Below, piece after piece: positions 37,401 through 50,713 of a stretch of 64,000 bases of DNA. The notes beneath the pieces were generated by a model. That model searched no databases and was not told the DNA's origin. It saw only the letters and a program-made list of their open reading frames with translations. This DNA comes from Pleurotus djamor (taxonomy: Eukaryota > Basidiomycota > Agaricomycetes > Agaricales > Pleurotaceae). Made by a program: the position numbers and the translations under genes. The number at the start of each line of letters is the position of its first letter. Positions within the stretch are counted from its first letter, which is position 1. The stretch spans positions 1 to 64,000 of the forward strand of contig JAPEVF010000234.1 in the NCBI GenBank assembly GCA_029747585.1, in the 5' to 3' direction.

Positions 37401-40000
37401 TTTTTTTTCTCTATTGCGGTTTTTGGCTTTGCGGTGCGCTTGAGATCTCAAGCCAACCCGAAGGGTGTATCAATACTCGTGCCTTGTGACCTTGTGGCTT
37501 GGGTGATTGCATGATGCATGATGGATGACTTGGCCACAGCAGTAGCGATGTAGAAATCTGCGGCGGGCTAGATGTGGTCTGGCCAGCAAGTTTCCAGCGC
37601 TGAGTCGCTTGTGTGGAGATGCCGACGAGTGTCACCTTACTATCTGGACCATCTTGCTGTAATTTGGCGGATGATCAGGCGAAGCAGGAAAGGAAGGGAA
37701 TGACAATATGGGATGAGTTTTGTCTTTGGTAGCGGATGCATCTACATCGTATATCGTATATTGACTGATCGTATTCGTTCATAGAAAGCGAAAGATTATC
37801 TATCGTATGATTATCCATCATAGGAAAGCGAGAAACGTCCATCTCCATCCACATCCACGTCGAAACCTACAGCACTTGAACGGATTGACGTATGGCCAAA
37901 GATGACCGTCCCAGGAACGGCTTACCCCTCCGTTTCCCTGTCCAATCCCTATTCGAATTCACACCCCGTCTGGTCAAACATACCGTTTTCAGCGTTTTCC
38001 TATGACATTGGGCAGTGGGCAGTGGGCAGTGCAGAAGTAATTGCTTGCTGCGGAGACGACCTCGAGGCCACTTATGTTGGAATTGGTCATACCACTGTCG
38101 CAGCCTTGTTGGAAGGCTGGAGTTGCCGCTGGAATGTGGCTCGGGCCGCCCGAATTTGAAGTTTACGAGTTCTCGAACCGTAGATTGTACCGCCGTTTAT
38201 TACGTGAAGAGGACGACGTGGACTGGACTGGGATACGCGTCGGCGCAAACGCGATCGCGAACTCGTGTTCTTTGCAAACCTACTTTTTTAAAACCTTGAA
38301 CGTCCTTGCGCACAAAGTACGCGTGATAACCACCCTCGATCTCGTATCAGGGAGGCTATGTACGACGCGTCGTAAAGGCGGGTGCACGTTAAAATAACCT
38401 ATATGAAATTCATATATTTTTTACGCGTTATGCGTTGCTAGGGTATAAACGCATAAACGAGAGACGGGGAGCTTTTCTGACACTGAAACCTAGCTCATAC
38501 TTTTCAACGCCGACGCCAACACCGACAGGATGCCGTCGTGCCGATGTCCCGGCTTCTTCTGGGTTTGGTTGGTCGCCAGACGTTACGTAACGCGTTTCAA
38601 CTTGCTTGCCAAGGCTTGCCTCGAGTTCAACGACCAGCGCAACTGAGCGGTTGAAGCCTCTTCGTATTGCTGTTGCGACTGTGCTTGCATCAACACATCA
38701 TCAATCGTGTACGAAATAGACACCGTTATCACCGGCGTATGGCGGCCTGGAACACGATCGCTCAGCTCTCTAGCTAAAGTACTTAGTAAGTGGACGGTCG
38801 AGCACAGCCCGAGGACCATGGAAAAACATACCCTCTGACTGATACCCTTTGTTGGAAGCCATGTGTTCTGATTGTGTGGACGCCTCAAAGTGTCACAGGT
38901 TGTTCTGAAGCTCGGGCATCGACATCCGAGTGACTCCGAGATGTAACAAACTCGGTGTCCTTGAATTCGTGGTACGCAAGGAGCTGCAAAGCACAGGAAT
39001 TGATGCTGGATGGTGAACGTTTAAGCCTCGAGGCTTTTGACTTGAGGGTACAAACGTTCAACCGTTTAAGTCAACCGAATAAACATCGGTGCGACCGACA
39101 CGGAGGGTTTTAGGTTCATTTGTGCCCTTGTTCTTGTCGGTGGATGAGAGTAGGCGAGTTCTCAGTGAGTGGTAGATCTAGACGCGAATTTGCGGTGCTA
39201 AAGTCACGTACTTACGAACTTGCTAGGTTGTCCCTTTATTTCGCCGGCTTCAAATGAGATACGTCCGAGCGGGCAGGGATACCCCGTCGTACCCTGAGCA
39301 CTTGTGCTTTTGTGGCCGCAGCAAGATTTGAAGCCAAGCATCGCGCTTCGCATTTGGAAGTTCAAACGTTCACGGTATTTTCTGTCATAAGTACGTAGCT
39401 ATTACATACTCTCTTCTCATAAATAGTCTTCACTCTAACTCAACCGATACAGGTACTTACTTCTCCGATACCCTCTCCTTCCTTCCTTCATGTATCTTAG
39501 CTCGAAAGTCCGCTAATGCTCGATATGCGTCCGCCTCCGTCTACAGGAGTCCCTGGCCGTTCTGGTACCCCTTGTTACCAGTTACCATCAAGAAGTAAGT
39601 AAGGCGCAGCAACCTCCACATTAATCGTCGATATTTCGTATTTGATAAGTATCCACGGCCTGATATTGATATGAAGGTTCTTGAACACACCTACCTTATG
39701 AGGAGAGGATGTTCTCGACGGAAGCTAGGTATGTATCCGACTCGCTGGCGAAGTTCTTTGGTTTTTATCGGTTCGCTGATGCCTTTATAGGGTAGCATGA
39801 TACCGACTCTTGCCTGAATCGTCGTGCTTCGTTCAATTGACTGCATTGGTTCTATAACCTACGGTCATGATGCATGTGCGTGATGGGTGATCGCCCGCGG
39901 CGATTGCAGGTTATGCACTATGGTTTATGTTAAGTTCCTTCGTGTCCCAATCTACATCGATTCCATTGTGTGAATACACTAGCTCATTTGGATATCCAGA
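31401..40000. other. Gene desert, part 2
   Basis: No supported gene. There are short repeats: TCACCGGT plus ATGCATC units (32862-32910), GGGGAT x3 (about 33980-33998), GGGCAGT x3 (38010-38030), and purine-rich stretches near 33370-33420 and 33720-33800. An open frame from an ATG at 38072 to 38397 (107 codons, with FEVYEFSNRRLYRRLL) and one at 36882-37514 (210 codons, Cys/Ser/Leu-rich) are unexplained. AACGTT-centred strings such as TTAAACGTTAAACGTTCAAC (36842) recur through the region. Confidence 0.4.
35763..35780. repeat. Perfect 18-bp AT palindrome
   Basis: TAATTATTTAAATAATTA equals its own reverse complement and sits in a locally AT-rich pocket (about 35670-35890) within otherwise balanced sequence. 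Confidence 0.9.
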
Positions 40001-43000
40001 AAGCGACATCGAAGAGGCGTTGAAGCTTATCATAGAATGTGTGTTGTGATGCCGATAGCGATGACGATGTATGTGAATCCGTTTCAGTCTTCCAGAGATC
40101 TAGAGCCCAGAAGGCTTTTGATCGTGTTCAACGACCCGGAGACTTTTTGTTCAATGGGTATACTCACTACACGCGCCCTCCTCGTTACTACAGGTTTCGT
40201 TTTACCTTTTCCCGATGCATCGGTGTATAACCGTGTTGGGGATTCTAATCGTCGCTTCCTCCCCCCGTCAACTTGTTCTCTTGAGAAAGAAGAATCATAC
40301 AATTCCCTCCGACGTAGAACGCATGTTCACCCGGCCGTGTGTGTTCCGTTCTATTCCCGCCCGTCGTTCCCGTTTAAACTCCTAATACTCTCGTAAGTCC
40401 ACATTCTTTCATGTCCATATCATGTAATAAGAGATGAGCAGCCTTCATTTTTCAAGGGCATGCTGAAAATGCGAGGTACATCGAGATGGTACAAAGCCTA
40501 ACTGAAATCAGCATCTAGACCTCTTTATTGATGCCTAGAGAACAGGGCCGAGCGAATACTTGATGCCTTTGCTCGAGCATGGAGACAATTGAAGGAAGTA
40601 TAGGATGAGGATGCATCCCTATTGATGATGACGCTGATGATTTCATCAGGCTTCTCGCCGTACGCACGACAAGATTCTTCGAACCTGGGCTTTGCTTCTG
40701 TCTAGCATCAATTTCATGCACGATTCGTAGGTTGAATAGAGTCCTTTAATCGGCGTACTCATTACGTCTAGTAAACTGGCACCTTCAGAATGCAATTATT
40801 CTTCTCCAGCATGCGCACATATGCTCCCGGAGTTCTCGGTCGAAAGGAAGACGGACACGCATCGCTAATTTCTGAGTCGAGCATCCGATTTACGCCCTGG
40901 TCGTCTCCTTTACCCGTCATTTCTACTGATGCGAATGATTCTGGGACTACGTATGTATTCAAACGTTCAAGGTTTCAAGCTTCGAGCCTCGGGAGTCGTT
41001 TCTGCGACCCCTGTACGCACCCTAGAGCTCCTAGCGATCCGGGGGTTCTTCAGGTTTACACCCTGTCTTTTACACTGAGTAGTGCTCCACCCCAAAAAAA
41101 ACGAAATGACATGTACTTACAGCCAGCCCCCAGCATCCTGTCATATTTGTGAATCCCGCGAAGGAACCGCGTCACGGTTGCGAAGTAGTAACTACCGAGC
41201 ACCTTTGGGCCTTCTTCCTTCGGTTCTTCTTAGCATTCAGTAGTTCTCGCTGACTACGGACGCACTTATGCAGCGGTTTCGAACTTCTTCGACGATCGTC
41301 TATACCCACACGAGCACGGTTCAGTGAAAGGTATGATGCAGTAAATGATGCTGAAGTATCCAATATTCACCATCATACCATGCATCATAGGTGTATCTCC
41401 CTCGGGCTCGGTCCTGGAGTGGTGGTGTACAGCAGCACAAGATAAGTCTGGATATGATGATGTATAAGGAGTTCGCGTGCTCAGACTCGAACGAATGGAG
41501 ATGGAGAAAACGCTGCCAGGGTGATGACCTCGAAGTCGGTTTCTCGAGGACTAAGACCGCACATTTTGGAACCCCAAGTCTGCTATCAATAGCATTAGCC
41601 ACCTTCAGAAGACCACCGTTCTCTCATTAATTCTCGAATCCAAGGCGTTTACACCGCGTAGCCGAAGAGGTCTTCGTCGCGTCTTCTCATCAGTTCTCTA
41701 TGAACGCACATAACCTTCCTTATGCGCTATTGAACTCTCCTTTATCAACTTCCTGCGGACACCAGACACATGTGCGCAAGAAAGTCCCATGAGTCTATAA
41801 ATATACATAGCAGAGACACATCGCCTTCGCAGCGTACCTAACTATATGGAGAGAGAAAGGGATCAACATCATGATCACCAACTACGACTGAATTGGATGC
41901 TGAGGAAAAGATATTGGCGTGGTTATCAAGACTTCCCTTGGGCGTCCCGAGTGACGCGGGTGCACCCCAAAACCCCAAAACTTAAAATGAGGGTGATGTC
42001 CAAGTAGCTCAGAGCCCGTATATGACTATAGCGGCTTACTTACCCATTTCCGGTTCATTATCGCCCGGTGCTCATGGGCCGTGGACTTGTTCGCGAATCA
42101 TACGACCTGTTGCTTGGTGTGGACAAGCTCGAGATCGACCGGCGAGTAGGAACAGGAGGACGGGTATCCAGTCTTGTCAAGGAAAGGTTTGGCTCCTTGG
42201 GTCTTGGGAACGTAGAGCTAAGTAAGTACAAGACGCCGGTAGTCGATCGCAATGTATGTGGGGCGAGTCATGCCTCGATTCCTTGATTCCATCTGCTGAC
42301 AGATGTGCGTAGGACGTGACTCATAACGACTGCGAAAGGGGGTGATTAGGATTGATGTTGGATATTCGGCCGACGGTGGCGAGGAATGAAAGACCCACAG
42401 CGTTTACCTGAGGAACCATCATTGACGTTCTCAGAGTACACTTAGCAAGCACAGGATGCGCCCTCAACGTGGACGATAAGTTCGGATACACGTTTCGGAT
42501 ACACGTTGGGCATGACCGACGCCTGAGAGTGTACGGGTCTGAGAATCTCTTGTAAGTTCAAAATAGATTTGAGTCCGTAGGCTTACCGCCGGCTTGGTAG
42601 GGTCAACTCGACGGTAATGTGAGGTCGGGTGTCGTAAAGGTCCTCAAGGCCTCACGTTCTGCCAGTGTCATTCCATTTGATGATGTAAAGCAGATTGCCT
42701 CGGATTGCCTCGGGGGTTCGGGGGAATCAGGGATGGGCGGTAGAAAGCCTGTTGTTGGTTCACAAGCGCGCCGCGGGAGTGAGATCTTCCATGGTTAGCA
42801 CAGGTCGAGGCTTCAAGTTGCTTTTCGGGAACACAGGGAACGCGTAAAGCGAAAAACGAGGGTGACAAGATGTGAATGATCGTGGACATAGATGTGCATG
42901 AGAATGAGGATCTCGTTCTGTGTTCCGAGGTAAATGGATGTAAAAAGGCGGGAGTGGGTTTACGAGCAGACCTAGGGACGTTTTAGCATTCAAATAAGTA

Positions 43001-46000
43001 AGATGCCGCGAGCCTACCTTTGAAGCGGACATAATCAACCGACGAATTTGTGGAAGCGAAATGGGGTGAAAAAATAGGGCACCGATTTGTGTCAAGAGAT
43101 TATTGCCGCGTACTGGATCGGGAGGAGGCCCCCGTTTCTCAGCACTCAGTAGGTGGGCAAGTCGTGTTTTCGTTACACGTACAGCTTGATGTTTAAATAG
43201 CAAAGACCGGTTTCAGCTTCAAGTTCAGATTCAACCTGGATCTTGCTCGTTATACGATCATGATCAAGCATCACCGGCCTTTCACGGCGCTGTCATACGC
43301 AGTAGGAGACCGTTGGCTCTGCGCCGGCGATGGCGGCGNAAAAATCTACAAAACTCGGGTAATAAAGTGGGCCTAGAATGCGTGAATCCATAAATACTCA
43401 GACTTCGTACACTTCGAAGTGTACGGACTTGTTTCGAGTGATGTCCAGGCCTCAACCAGCCATTTAGGCTATGAAGATGAGCATGAGTAACGGGGTTGAA
43501 ACAAAGGCTTGGACGTAAGCGGATGATAACTCACAAAGGAACAAAAGATAGCAGAAATTCGAGGATAAGTCAGAAAGATGGAGAGGGCATAGAAATTTGA
43601 AACGCCGTGACGCACTTGATATTAGCGTGGGCAAGGAAAAAAAGGAAGGGGTGATCCGAAACAACGGTTTCGAAGGGAACGACGTCACCGATCAACATGG
43701 CAGCTTTCAAATATTGTCCTCCGTCCCATCCACCATTCCTCCTCCAACTCGAGTCACGAGTGGTTTCGCAGCTGCCTAGCGGGAGGCTTGCTTTCGACGG
43801 GATGAATCTTACAACGTTGAGTTGATTTGAACGCGATTTCTGGGAATTTTGTTCAAGGACAATGTATAAAGCGAAACGGTCAAATTGTTGCACTGGTCTT
43901 ACTGCCAGACCCTGGCATCTTGCCCTGATTTTCACGTTCACCTTTCCTTTGCGTTTCGTCCTCTAAAAACTCTACCTCTTAGTGATGGTAATGCCGGTAT
44001 GTATCTCTCATATTTACCGGCTGTTTTTGGCGACGCCAAAGGTCTTCTGAGCTTTTCTACCCTATTCTCAGCTCAGATGGAAAGCCGTGTTGCGGAACAT
44101 GGCAATTACTCAGATGGACGGTTCGGCACAACGGCCAGGTCAAACATAAGTATAGCGCCGCGGAATCAAGTCTGGGGCAATATTGGATGCGTGCCTTGCT
44201 TAAAAAACTAAAACATTCTCCCCGACCATTCGCCCTCGTGAAAAAGGAACGAGCTTAGCCTCCCTTCTCGCCTCCGGTTGTACGTGTGTCTCGACCTTTG
44301 TGCTACTTGGCTGACTGGCTGACAGGTAGATAAGTAGAACAAAGCAACCCACATACCGGACTTGAATCTGCTGGGGATAAATCCACTCACCGGTCGTTAA
44401 TCTTACGTATCGGTTTGGCGAAGAATGATGACGATGCCGGCGTGGTACCCGTCATCAAAGCGAAAACAAAAGAGAAATCGCCCGTCGGAGCCAAAACCAT
44501 CAACTTACAACATTCTCTCGGCTTCCGGAGCGAACGGCGATTCAAAGATACAACGTCGTTCGTGCTTGTCCAATTTTTTCTTCATTTTTTCCTGCTAAGT
44601 AGTCTAAGCTAAGGACCTCAATATGCGAACAACCGACGAGGGCCCGATGCTGTGCAGCGGGACTGACGTGATTGGTTGCTTGTCGTTTATACCCTAACCC
44701 TTGGGCAACGGGTTATGGTCTGTAGTGCTGCCGCTACCTTCATCGATGCCATGAAGAGCATGAGGGTCAAGGGAGCGGTTACCAGAGCTCATCGCCATCC
44801 CTTGACGACTCTATATCCTCGACCTCGAGGACCTTCGTTGTCTTCGTCTCCATAGATGCACTAACAGCATCTCGACTTGCGTATTTCCTTCTATAGGGAA
44901 AGATAACTTCCCTTGGAAAGGCTAATCGCTTAAAAATCGATCGTCCTGACGACATGCAAGCACCTGCAGCTGTGAGTAACCTCTTTCTCGATGAAGATGA
45001 TTTTTTCGCGATAAGCTAATTGATGATCATGTACCGTGGTTGACGACAGGGATTTTTCGTTCTCCTCCACCACGAGTCTAGGTTGGAGGTTGAGGCATGG
45101 CGTGAGCCTTGGATGGTCCGGTTGGCTCATTGTCGCCTTCCCTTAGACTGCGGAGGTAACGTTAACCTCCCGGCCCTGGCCTGCTATCCCTCCAACCCAC
45201 GTTTCTCTCCAAGTGACCACCAAGGTGGCGCAAGCGTCTTGTTGCTGCCTCAATGAAGCTTCCATGCGACCGAGGACCGTTGCTTCACACGTTGATGTGC
45301 TATAGTATACGGTCCCCATTTGAACGGTCGGATGCATTATTGGTTTTCGCCCACGATGGGGCAACCTAGCGGACCATTGGTCTTCCTGACAATCTTTTAC
45401 CCGATCATGATGCGGAGTCGAAGATAAAGGATTCCCCCAAGTCCAAGTCCAATCGGTAACACGAATCGATAAGCTTTCCCCTCTGCTCGGTGGCGTGGCT
45501 TAGAATGCGAGGACCGGCTTCCCAGTAATCAGTAATCAACACGAAGCTACCTCGGCTTTCTGGGTTAGTGGGAGGATCAATTTTTCCGACGACACCTCAC
45601 AGTAGTCGTCAGGCTTTGTTACTCATGGCCACTAAGCACTTAATTACAGCGACTGCTATGCTGGCCTCACGCTTCAAATTATCTTCAAGCCGAGGCTAGA
45701 TGGGCTCTATCGTACGTTGATTACCCTGTACCAGAACTCCGTTCACACTTTGATCTGATATAATTTTCCGGCCAGAAATCCCATGGATATGCCTAATACT
45801 CTATTCAGCCTTCTGACTGATGTTGATCCCAAAAGCCCCGATACGTTCACCCAGCCCCAGTTACTCGCCGTTCGCCGAGATACTAGATATGAAGTCACCA
45901 AGGCTCGTATACGCTACGCCACCGGGAGTGGCTCTGATGTCCCCGCACATCTGACGAGGTCGTCCGAACATTGCGAACTTGATAGAACGATTGCATCTCC

Positions 46001-47860
46001 TCATGATGCAGGGGTGGTGCCAGATGAAGTAAATGTGGCTCCCTGACATCATTATGGTAATCTACTTACCAATATCGATTATCCAGCCGAGCCATGTTTC
46101 AGTATCGAGATGATGAGGCGATGACGTTTGCATTTGATGTATGTGCGAAGAGTTATGTTCATTGCAGAGGATTGGAGACTTAGCGAAGTGGATCTTGAGA
46201 GTTATCGACGGTCGCTTTGCGGAGAGGTTAAGTCTATGGCTTTAAACTCAATCGTTACCGGGTAGCTACTTGCTGAAGTTCCTTGATCGCGCCTGTACGG
46301 AGGTACAGGGGCATAGGAGATGCCCCCTCTCCCCCCATCACGCATAACCTTCTTCGAACCGACCTGGCTACAATGATCAATGGGCCCCGAGTTGTCCATT
46401 TTTACCTCGATGGACTCAACGAAACTGAGCCTTCGGAGTTGCACAACGCTCGAGTCCCTTCCACGCCACGAGGTTATCCCACGTTCCATTGGCTGGAACC
46501 GAGCCATACGCAAGTCGCACGTATGAGTGGCCTGCCTCACAGGAATCTCGTAAGAGATGTTGTGCTTCTAACCTTTTGAAGCCGGCAAGTAATGCGGTAG
46601 TGCTCATACCGTCTCAGTGAGAAGAAACGGAGTTGACGTTGAGGGTACGGGGGCTATAAGCGAAGTAGATAAGTCTAACTCGCATGAAGGAAGCGTGTCA
46701 ACGAGCCTTTTACTCTCCTCAATTCCGACACCGAGGCTGACCAGTTGGACATTTTTGAATCCGGCTCCGATTCAACTTGTAGATAGCTAACCCAACTTTG
46801 GCTTGCTTGATCAGGGTGCTCGGCGGGAAGCTAATGGCTATCATTATCTCGATAGGCTATATCAATCAAAAAGTTCTATGAGGTTCCACTTCCCGTTGTG
46901 GGCGTGAAGAGGATAATAACGTGCATTCGACCTTGGTGACTGACAAAGCACGTTCCTCCACAGAATTAGGATAGATGAACCGCGTGCAGGAAGGGACTTC
47001 GCTGTGAAACATCCATATCTACTCCTGGTGTAGATAAGAGGCTCCTATAAGGCTTGAAACGCGTCCAGGGGGAGAATCTCGCGGGTCCCCTATCTCCTAC
47101 ACTAGCCCCCTATAGGACCAGCAGTCGCAATCCTTCCATGTTAAGCTACGAACGGAAGCAAATGACGACCAGATTGGATTACTAGATGAGGTCCCGTACA
47201 ACTCCGGGAACCTGCAAAGGGAACGATATGAAAATGATGTACCGTATGATCGATCGCAATTCGGTCTTCGTTTATTCTATGACCTTCTTCTTCCTTTCCA
47301 CATGTCCCACCCTGGTCGTTAACCTTCCTCCACCAGGCCATGCTTTAGAGATAACAAGACTGAAGAGTGGCCAGCAAAGGAGATATGTGGTGGCAGCCCG
47401 GAGGCCCAGGCAAAGGTGTGAAGCACCCCAGAACTACGCGCGAGCTCGGATAAATCAGCCATTACATTCAACTGTCGCAATATGCCTGATTCGCGGCGTT
47501 GAGAGTGGTAAGCACCGCGTTGATAGAAGGGTGACCAGAGGTTATCATCATTTAGGAAACTGGGTACCCTTTCCAAATTCTGCTCGGTCGGAACAGGTGG
47601 ACGTCCGTGTACCTTTTTACCAGCGAGGAGTAGTTGATCATGGTTCGCAGATATCAAGTCGGCGACAACGCTCTCACAGTATTCACGGACTTAACAGGTT
47701 CCGTAGAGCAATGTAGTAAAGATGAAATTGTTGATGTCGGAAACGAGGACATCCACGGAGGTCTTGACGGGCGCGTCGGGGGACTTAGTTCCTTCTGCTC
47801 GCGACCGTATACAGAGAAAGGTACATGTTCGGCAGGAATACAAGCACACTACCAGTCTCC
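40001..47860. other. Gene desert, part 3
   Basis: No supported gene. The best exon candidate is plus-strand 42068-42215: it opens MGRGLVRESYDLLLGVDKLE and ends at a good donor (GTAAGTAC at about 42220), but no partner exon was found. An 87-codon ATG frame at 45783-46046 (MDMPNTLFSLLTDVDPKSP) and a 176-codon frame at 47186-47716 are also unexplained. An N lies at 43339. Confidence 0.4.
43406..43425. repeat. Perfect 20-bp palindrome
   Basis: CGTACACTTCGAAGTGTACG is its own reverse complement, centred on TTCGAA. The flanks (GACTT on the left and GACTT on the right) form a short direct repeat around it. Confidence 0.95.
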
Positions 47861-50329
47861 CTAAGCCTTCTTGAGAACTTTGATTCTATGAGTGGATCAG
47901 AACACGAATACACCAAGTGCTACCAGAGACTCACTTCTTGGGGTCGAGGACCATTGATTTCACAACTTCTACGGCCTCCTTCAGTGGCGCCAGAGGACAG
48001 GAGAGTTCCTTCTGTGTCAACTTCATGGTATACTTATTGGCTCTCTTCAGCAGAGAGCTACGCTTGGATGCGGCACAGGAACCAAACTAGATACGAAGTG
48101 AGTCAGCATGGAGAAACGAAGACATCAGCAAGTTAAGGGACAAACTTTGTAGAGCTCTAACTCGTATTTCCAGAAACTGCCCTTTATGGTATGTCCAACG
48201 CCGAGGAAGGAAGCTTCGGCCCCGACATGACCGTCCAGTGATAGCTTCACTGTACCACAAACAGACTTGAGGTCAACGTCAGAGACCTGAATTTCTCGCA
48301 CTGAATGTACAGATTCGTTCAACGTGAATGGATCGGACTCGATCGCAGCTCTCTTGCCCTTCTTCGGGGTAACGAGAGCGTTAGCAGCCTCGATTTCAGC
48401 GGAAAGCTTGGCTTCAAAAGCGGCGAAGGCGGTTGCGTTGGTTTTCCCAGCAGAGATAACGCCAAGATGGAGTTTAGGGGTGACAGCGACTTCAATGCCT
48501 GCCTTCGCCTTCTTTTCGGCGCCGAACTTGGCTTCAAACTCTGAAGGGCGGTCAGAATTGGTAGAGTGTACAGGGAGAACGGAATCATAGCTTACTCCCG
48601 GGCTTGAAGTAGGGTTCGACTTTGGTCTTGGATGGAAGAGTGATGACACCTACGAGATGGGGTCAAATATGGACATCACAGCGATCGTTGAGTAAGTATT
48701 ACCGGCATGCATGCCGTGTTCGATAGTTCCTTTGAATACGGCAGAGGCTTGGGCACTAACTTTGCCCTCAGCCTTAGCATTCCCCATGAGACCGATGGTG
48801 ACAACTCTAAGAATGACGTTATATTGAAGTTCAAGGCAGCGGAGAGCCACTTACCCGAGAGTAATACCCGTGACTCCAGGTATGGTCACGGCTGGTGTTT
48901 CATACTCGAAGGAGAGTTTTCCCTACATGGGTGATAATGTTGGGTTAAGCAGAAAGGGTCAAGTGGAAGAGGCTTTACCTGTAACGCGATTTCAAGACTG
49001 ATATCTTGCTTCATGTTCGCTTCAACACCTTTAGAAAGAGCGCTTTGTTAACGTTGGGTGTCCAGACGAGTTGTTTCCAAAGCTCACCATTGAAGAAACC
49101 TAAGAACTTGGATACCTTTCCCTTCTTCCCAACAGTCGCAGCACCGAAGTTGAGTGATCCCCAGAAAAAGGATTCGACGGTACCGGTAAGGGCAACTGTA
49201 CCATACGGGCATTTCTGCGTTTCTGACTTGACTTCAAATGTACCCCAAGCCTTCGAGGCATCACCAAACTTCGACAGAGTGCTATTCTTGGCCACCATCT
49301 CCTCGTCTTTTGCGGCTGTAAGGGCTTCAATTTTAGGGGGCGTCTTACTTGGAGCTGTCAGGTAGTGCTCTGAGCCTCCGTCGGTCATAGCTACGAGGAA
49401 GGGATGAGACCAGGAAGCGGAAAGTACTCGAAGGTACAAACCTTCGACGGCCTCATTCAGGAACCTGTCCATGGCATCATCGGAATCAAGAACATCAGGA
49501 ATTGCGACGTTGATATCGACTCCAGGAGCGTTGATACCATACTAGGAGAAAGGCTGAGCATCACACGCCGTAGTGGATTCGGTTCCGCTTACACCAACGA
49601 AGGTCACATCGCCATGCCTTGAGGACCATTAAGCGAGTCTGCCAGAACAGAAGGTATGATTGGGCGTACAACGAATGATCAATCTCCTCAAACTGCGAGG
49701 CTGATCAGCGATAGTAAGGGCAGATGCACTCAACCAATATACGTACTCTATCATCAATGCTGACAGCGAAGACTTGTGGCGAGGAGGAATTGGGAGTCCG
49801 TCGTGCAATGTGGGGAGGGACGCGTTGATCCTCATGTACCCACACCTTGTTGATTCTCGCGAAAGGAGCAGAGGAGCACTACGTAGAAAGGATCAGCGTT
49901 AATGGCAAGGAAGTGAAGGTCAAAATTGGACGCACACTCTCTGGGAGTCGGACATATTTATCCACGGGCCCTGCGCCGGAGAATAAATGGTTGCAGCCGT
50001 GGGCTTCCTCATTATCCCCCTGGCAGACCAGTCTGATCTCCTGGACGACAGCGTTGGGCTCGCAGTCTAAGACGATCCAGCCAGACGCNGGGGGTGATGT
50101 CTGCAATTGCGCTAGGCGATTCCGCAAACTGTGAAAAAGAATATGAGCTTGTATCCTCAACATCACCGATGGAAAATTTCCCAACCAGTTTGACCGCACC
50201 GGATTGCCCACGGTGGGTTGGAAGATCGTATGCACATTCGCCCCCGAAGCATGGCTTCGACCAGTCATTATGAACAGTCCCTGCAGCGAGAGTGGCTGCA
50301 AGAATAGCGAGTGCGAACGCGGACTGCAT
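47861..50329 (-). CDS. Secreted protein of a basidiomycete-specific family
   Basis: The start at 50329 gives a clear signal peptide, MQSAFALAILAATLAAGTVH, followed by NDWSKPCFGGECAYDLP. An upstream in-frame ATG at 50368 would spoil the signal, and an acceptor TTTCGCAG just before 50329 suggests a 5'-leader intron. Then come ADITP / ASGWIVLDCEPN, IRLVCQGDNEE, HLFSGAGPVDKYVRLPES, and across the next intron FARINKVWVHEDQRVPPHIA. Later exons add YGINAPGVDINVAIPDVLD, beta-rich stretches (LTGTVESFFWGSLNFGAATV, KLSFEYETPAVTIPGVTG, VKLSLDGHVGAEASFLGV), and a Lys/Arg tail from FGSCAASKRSS to IKVLKKA, ending at 47861. The final splice (aaa|GTTTGT to CTAG|TTTGG) extends the frame past the TGA near 48125. 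An N at 50089 adds one base and breaks the frame; it looks like an assembly error. Extracellular or wall location is inferred. Function unknown. Confidence 0.75.
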
Positions 50330-50713
50330 CCTCTGCGAAAATCGCTTCAGATATTGTACGATAGACATACTGAGTCACTTACGGGTATCGTCAAGGGACT
50401 TTGCACCGAGGAGAACCGAAGGTTAGGACATTGTGAACAAAGTTGAGGTGTTAATATAAGGCGCTATCAATGGTTAGTTTATCGGCGAGAGTGTCCCAGT
50501 GTGGTCCATTCCTGATGGCAAGTACGTGGGTCTAACGTGGGGCTTGATTTGCTCAAGGGACGGGAGAGTCTTGATTTTGGGACTACTCGCAGCGGGGGAG
50601 CCGAAGCTATAGTATTAGTGTGTGTACTAGTTCTAGTTAGGTGGAAAACATGTTGATACTCCGCTCGAACCCGATTAAATGTTAGGGGACGTAAAGGAGC
50701 TTGCCCCAGGATC

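Noticed and set aside
36882..37514. 210-codon ATG frame on the plus strand
   Set aside because: Composition follows the local pyrimidine-rich DNA (Ser/Leu/Cys/Phe runs); no domain, no intron structure, no codon pattern like the real genes here.
47186..47716. 176-codon plus-strand frame
   Set aside because: A 112-codon frame overlaps on the other strand, and the peptide is Arg-rich and featureless. It lies just past the 3' end of the secreted-protein gene.
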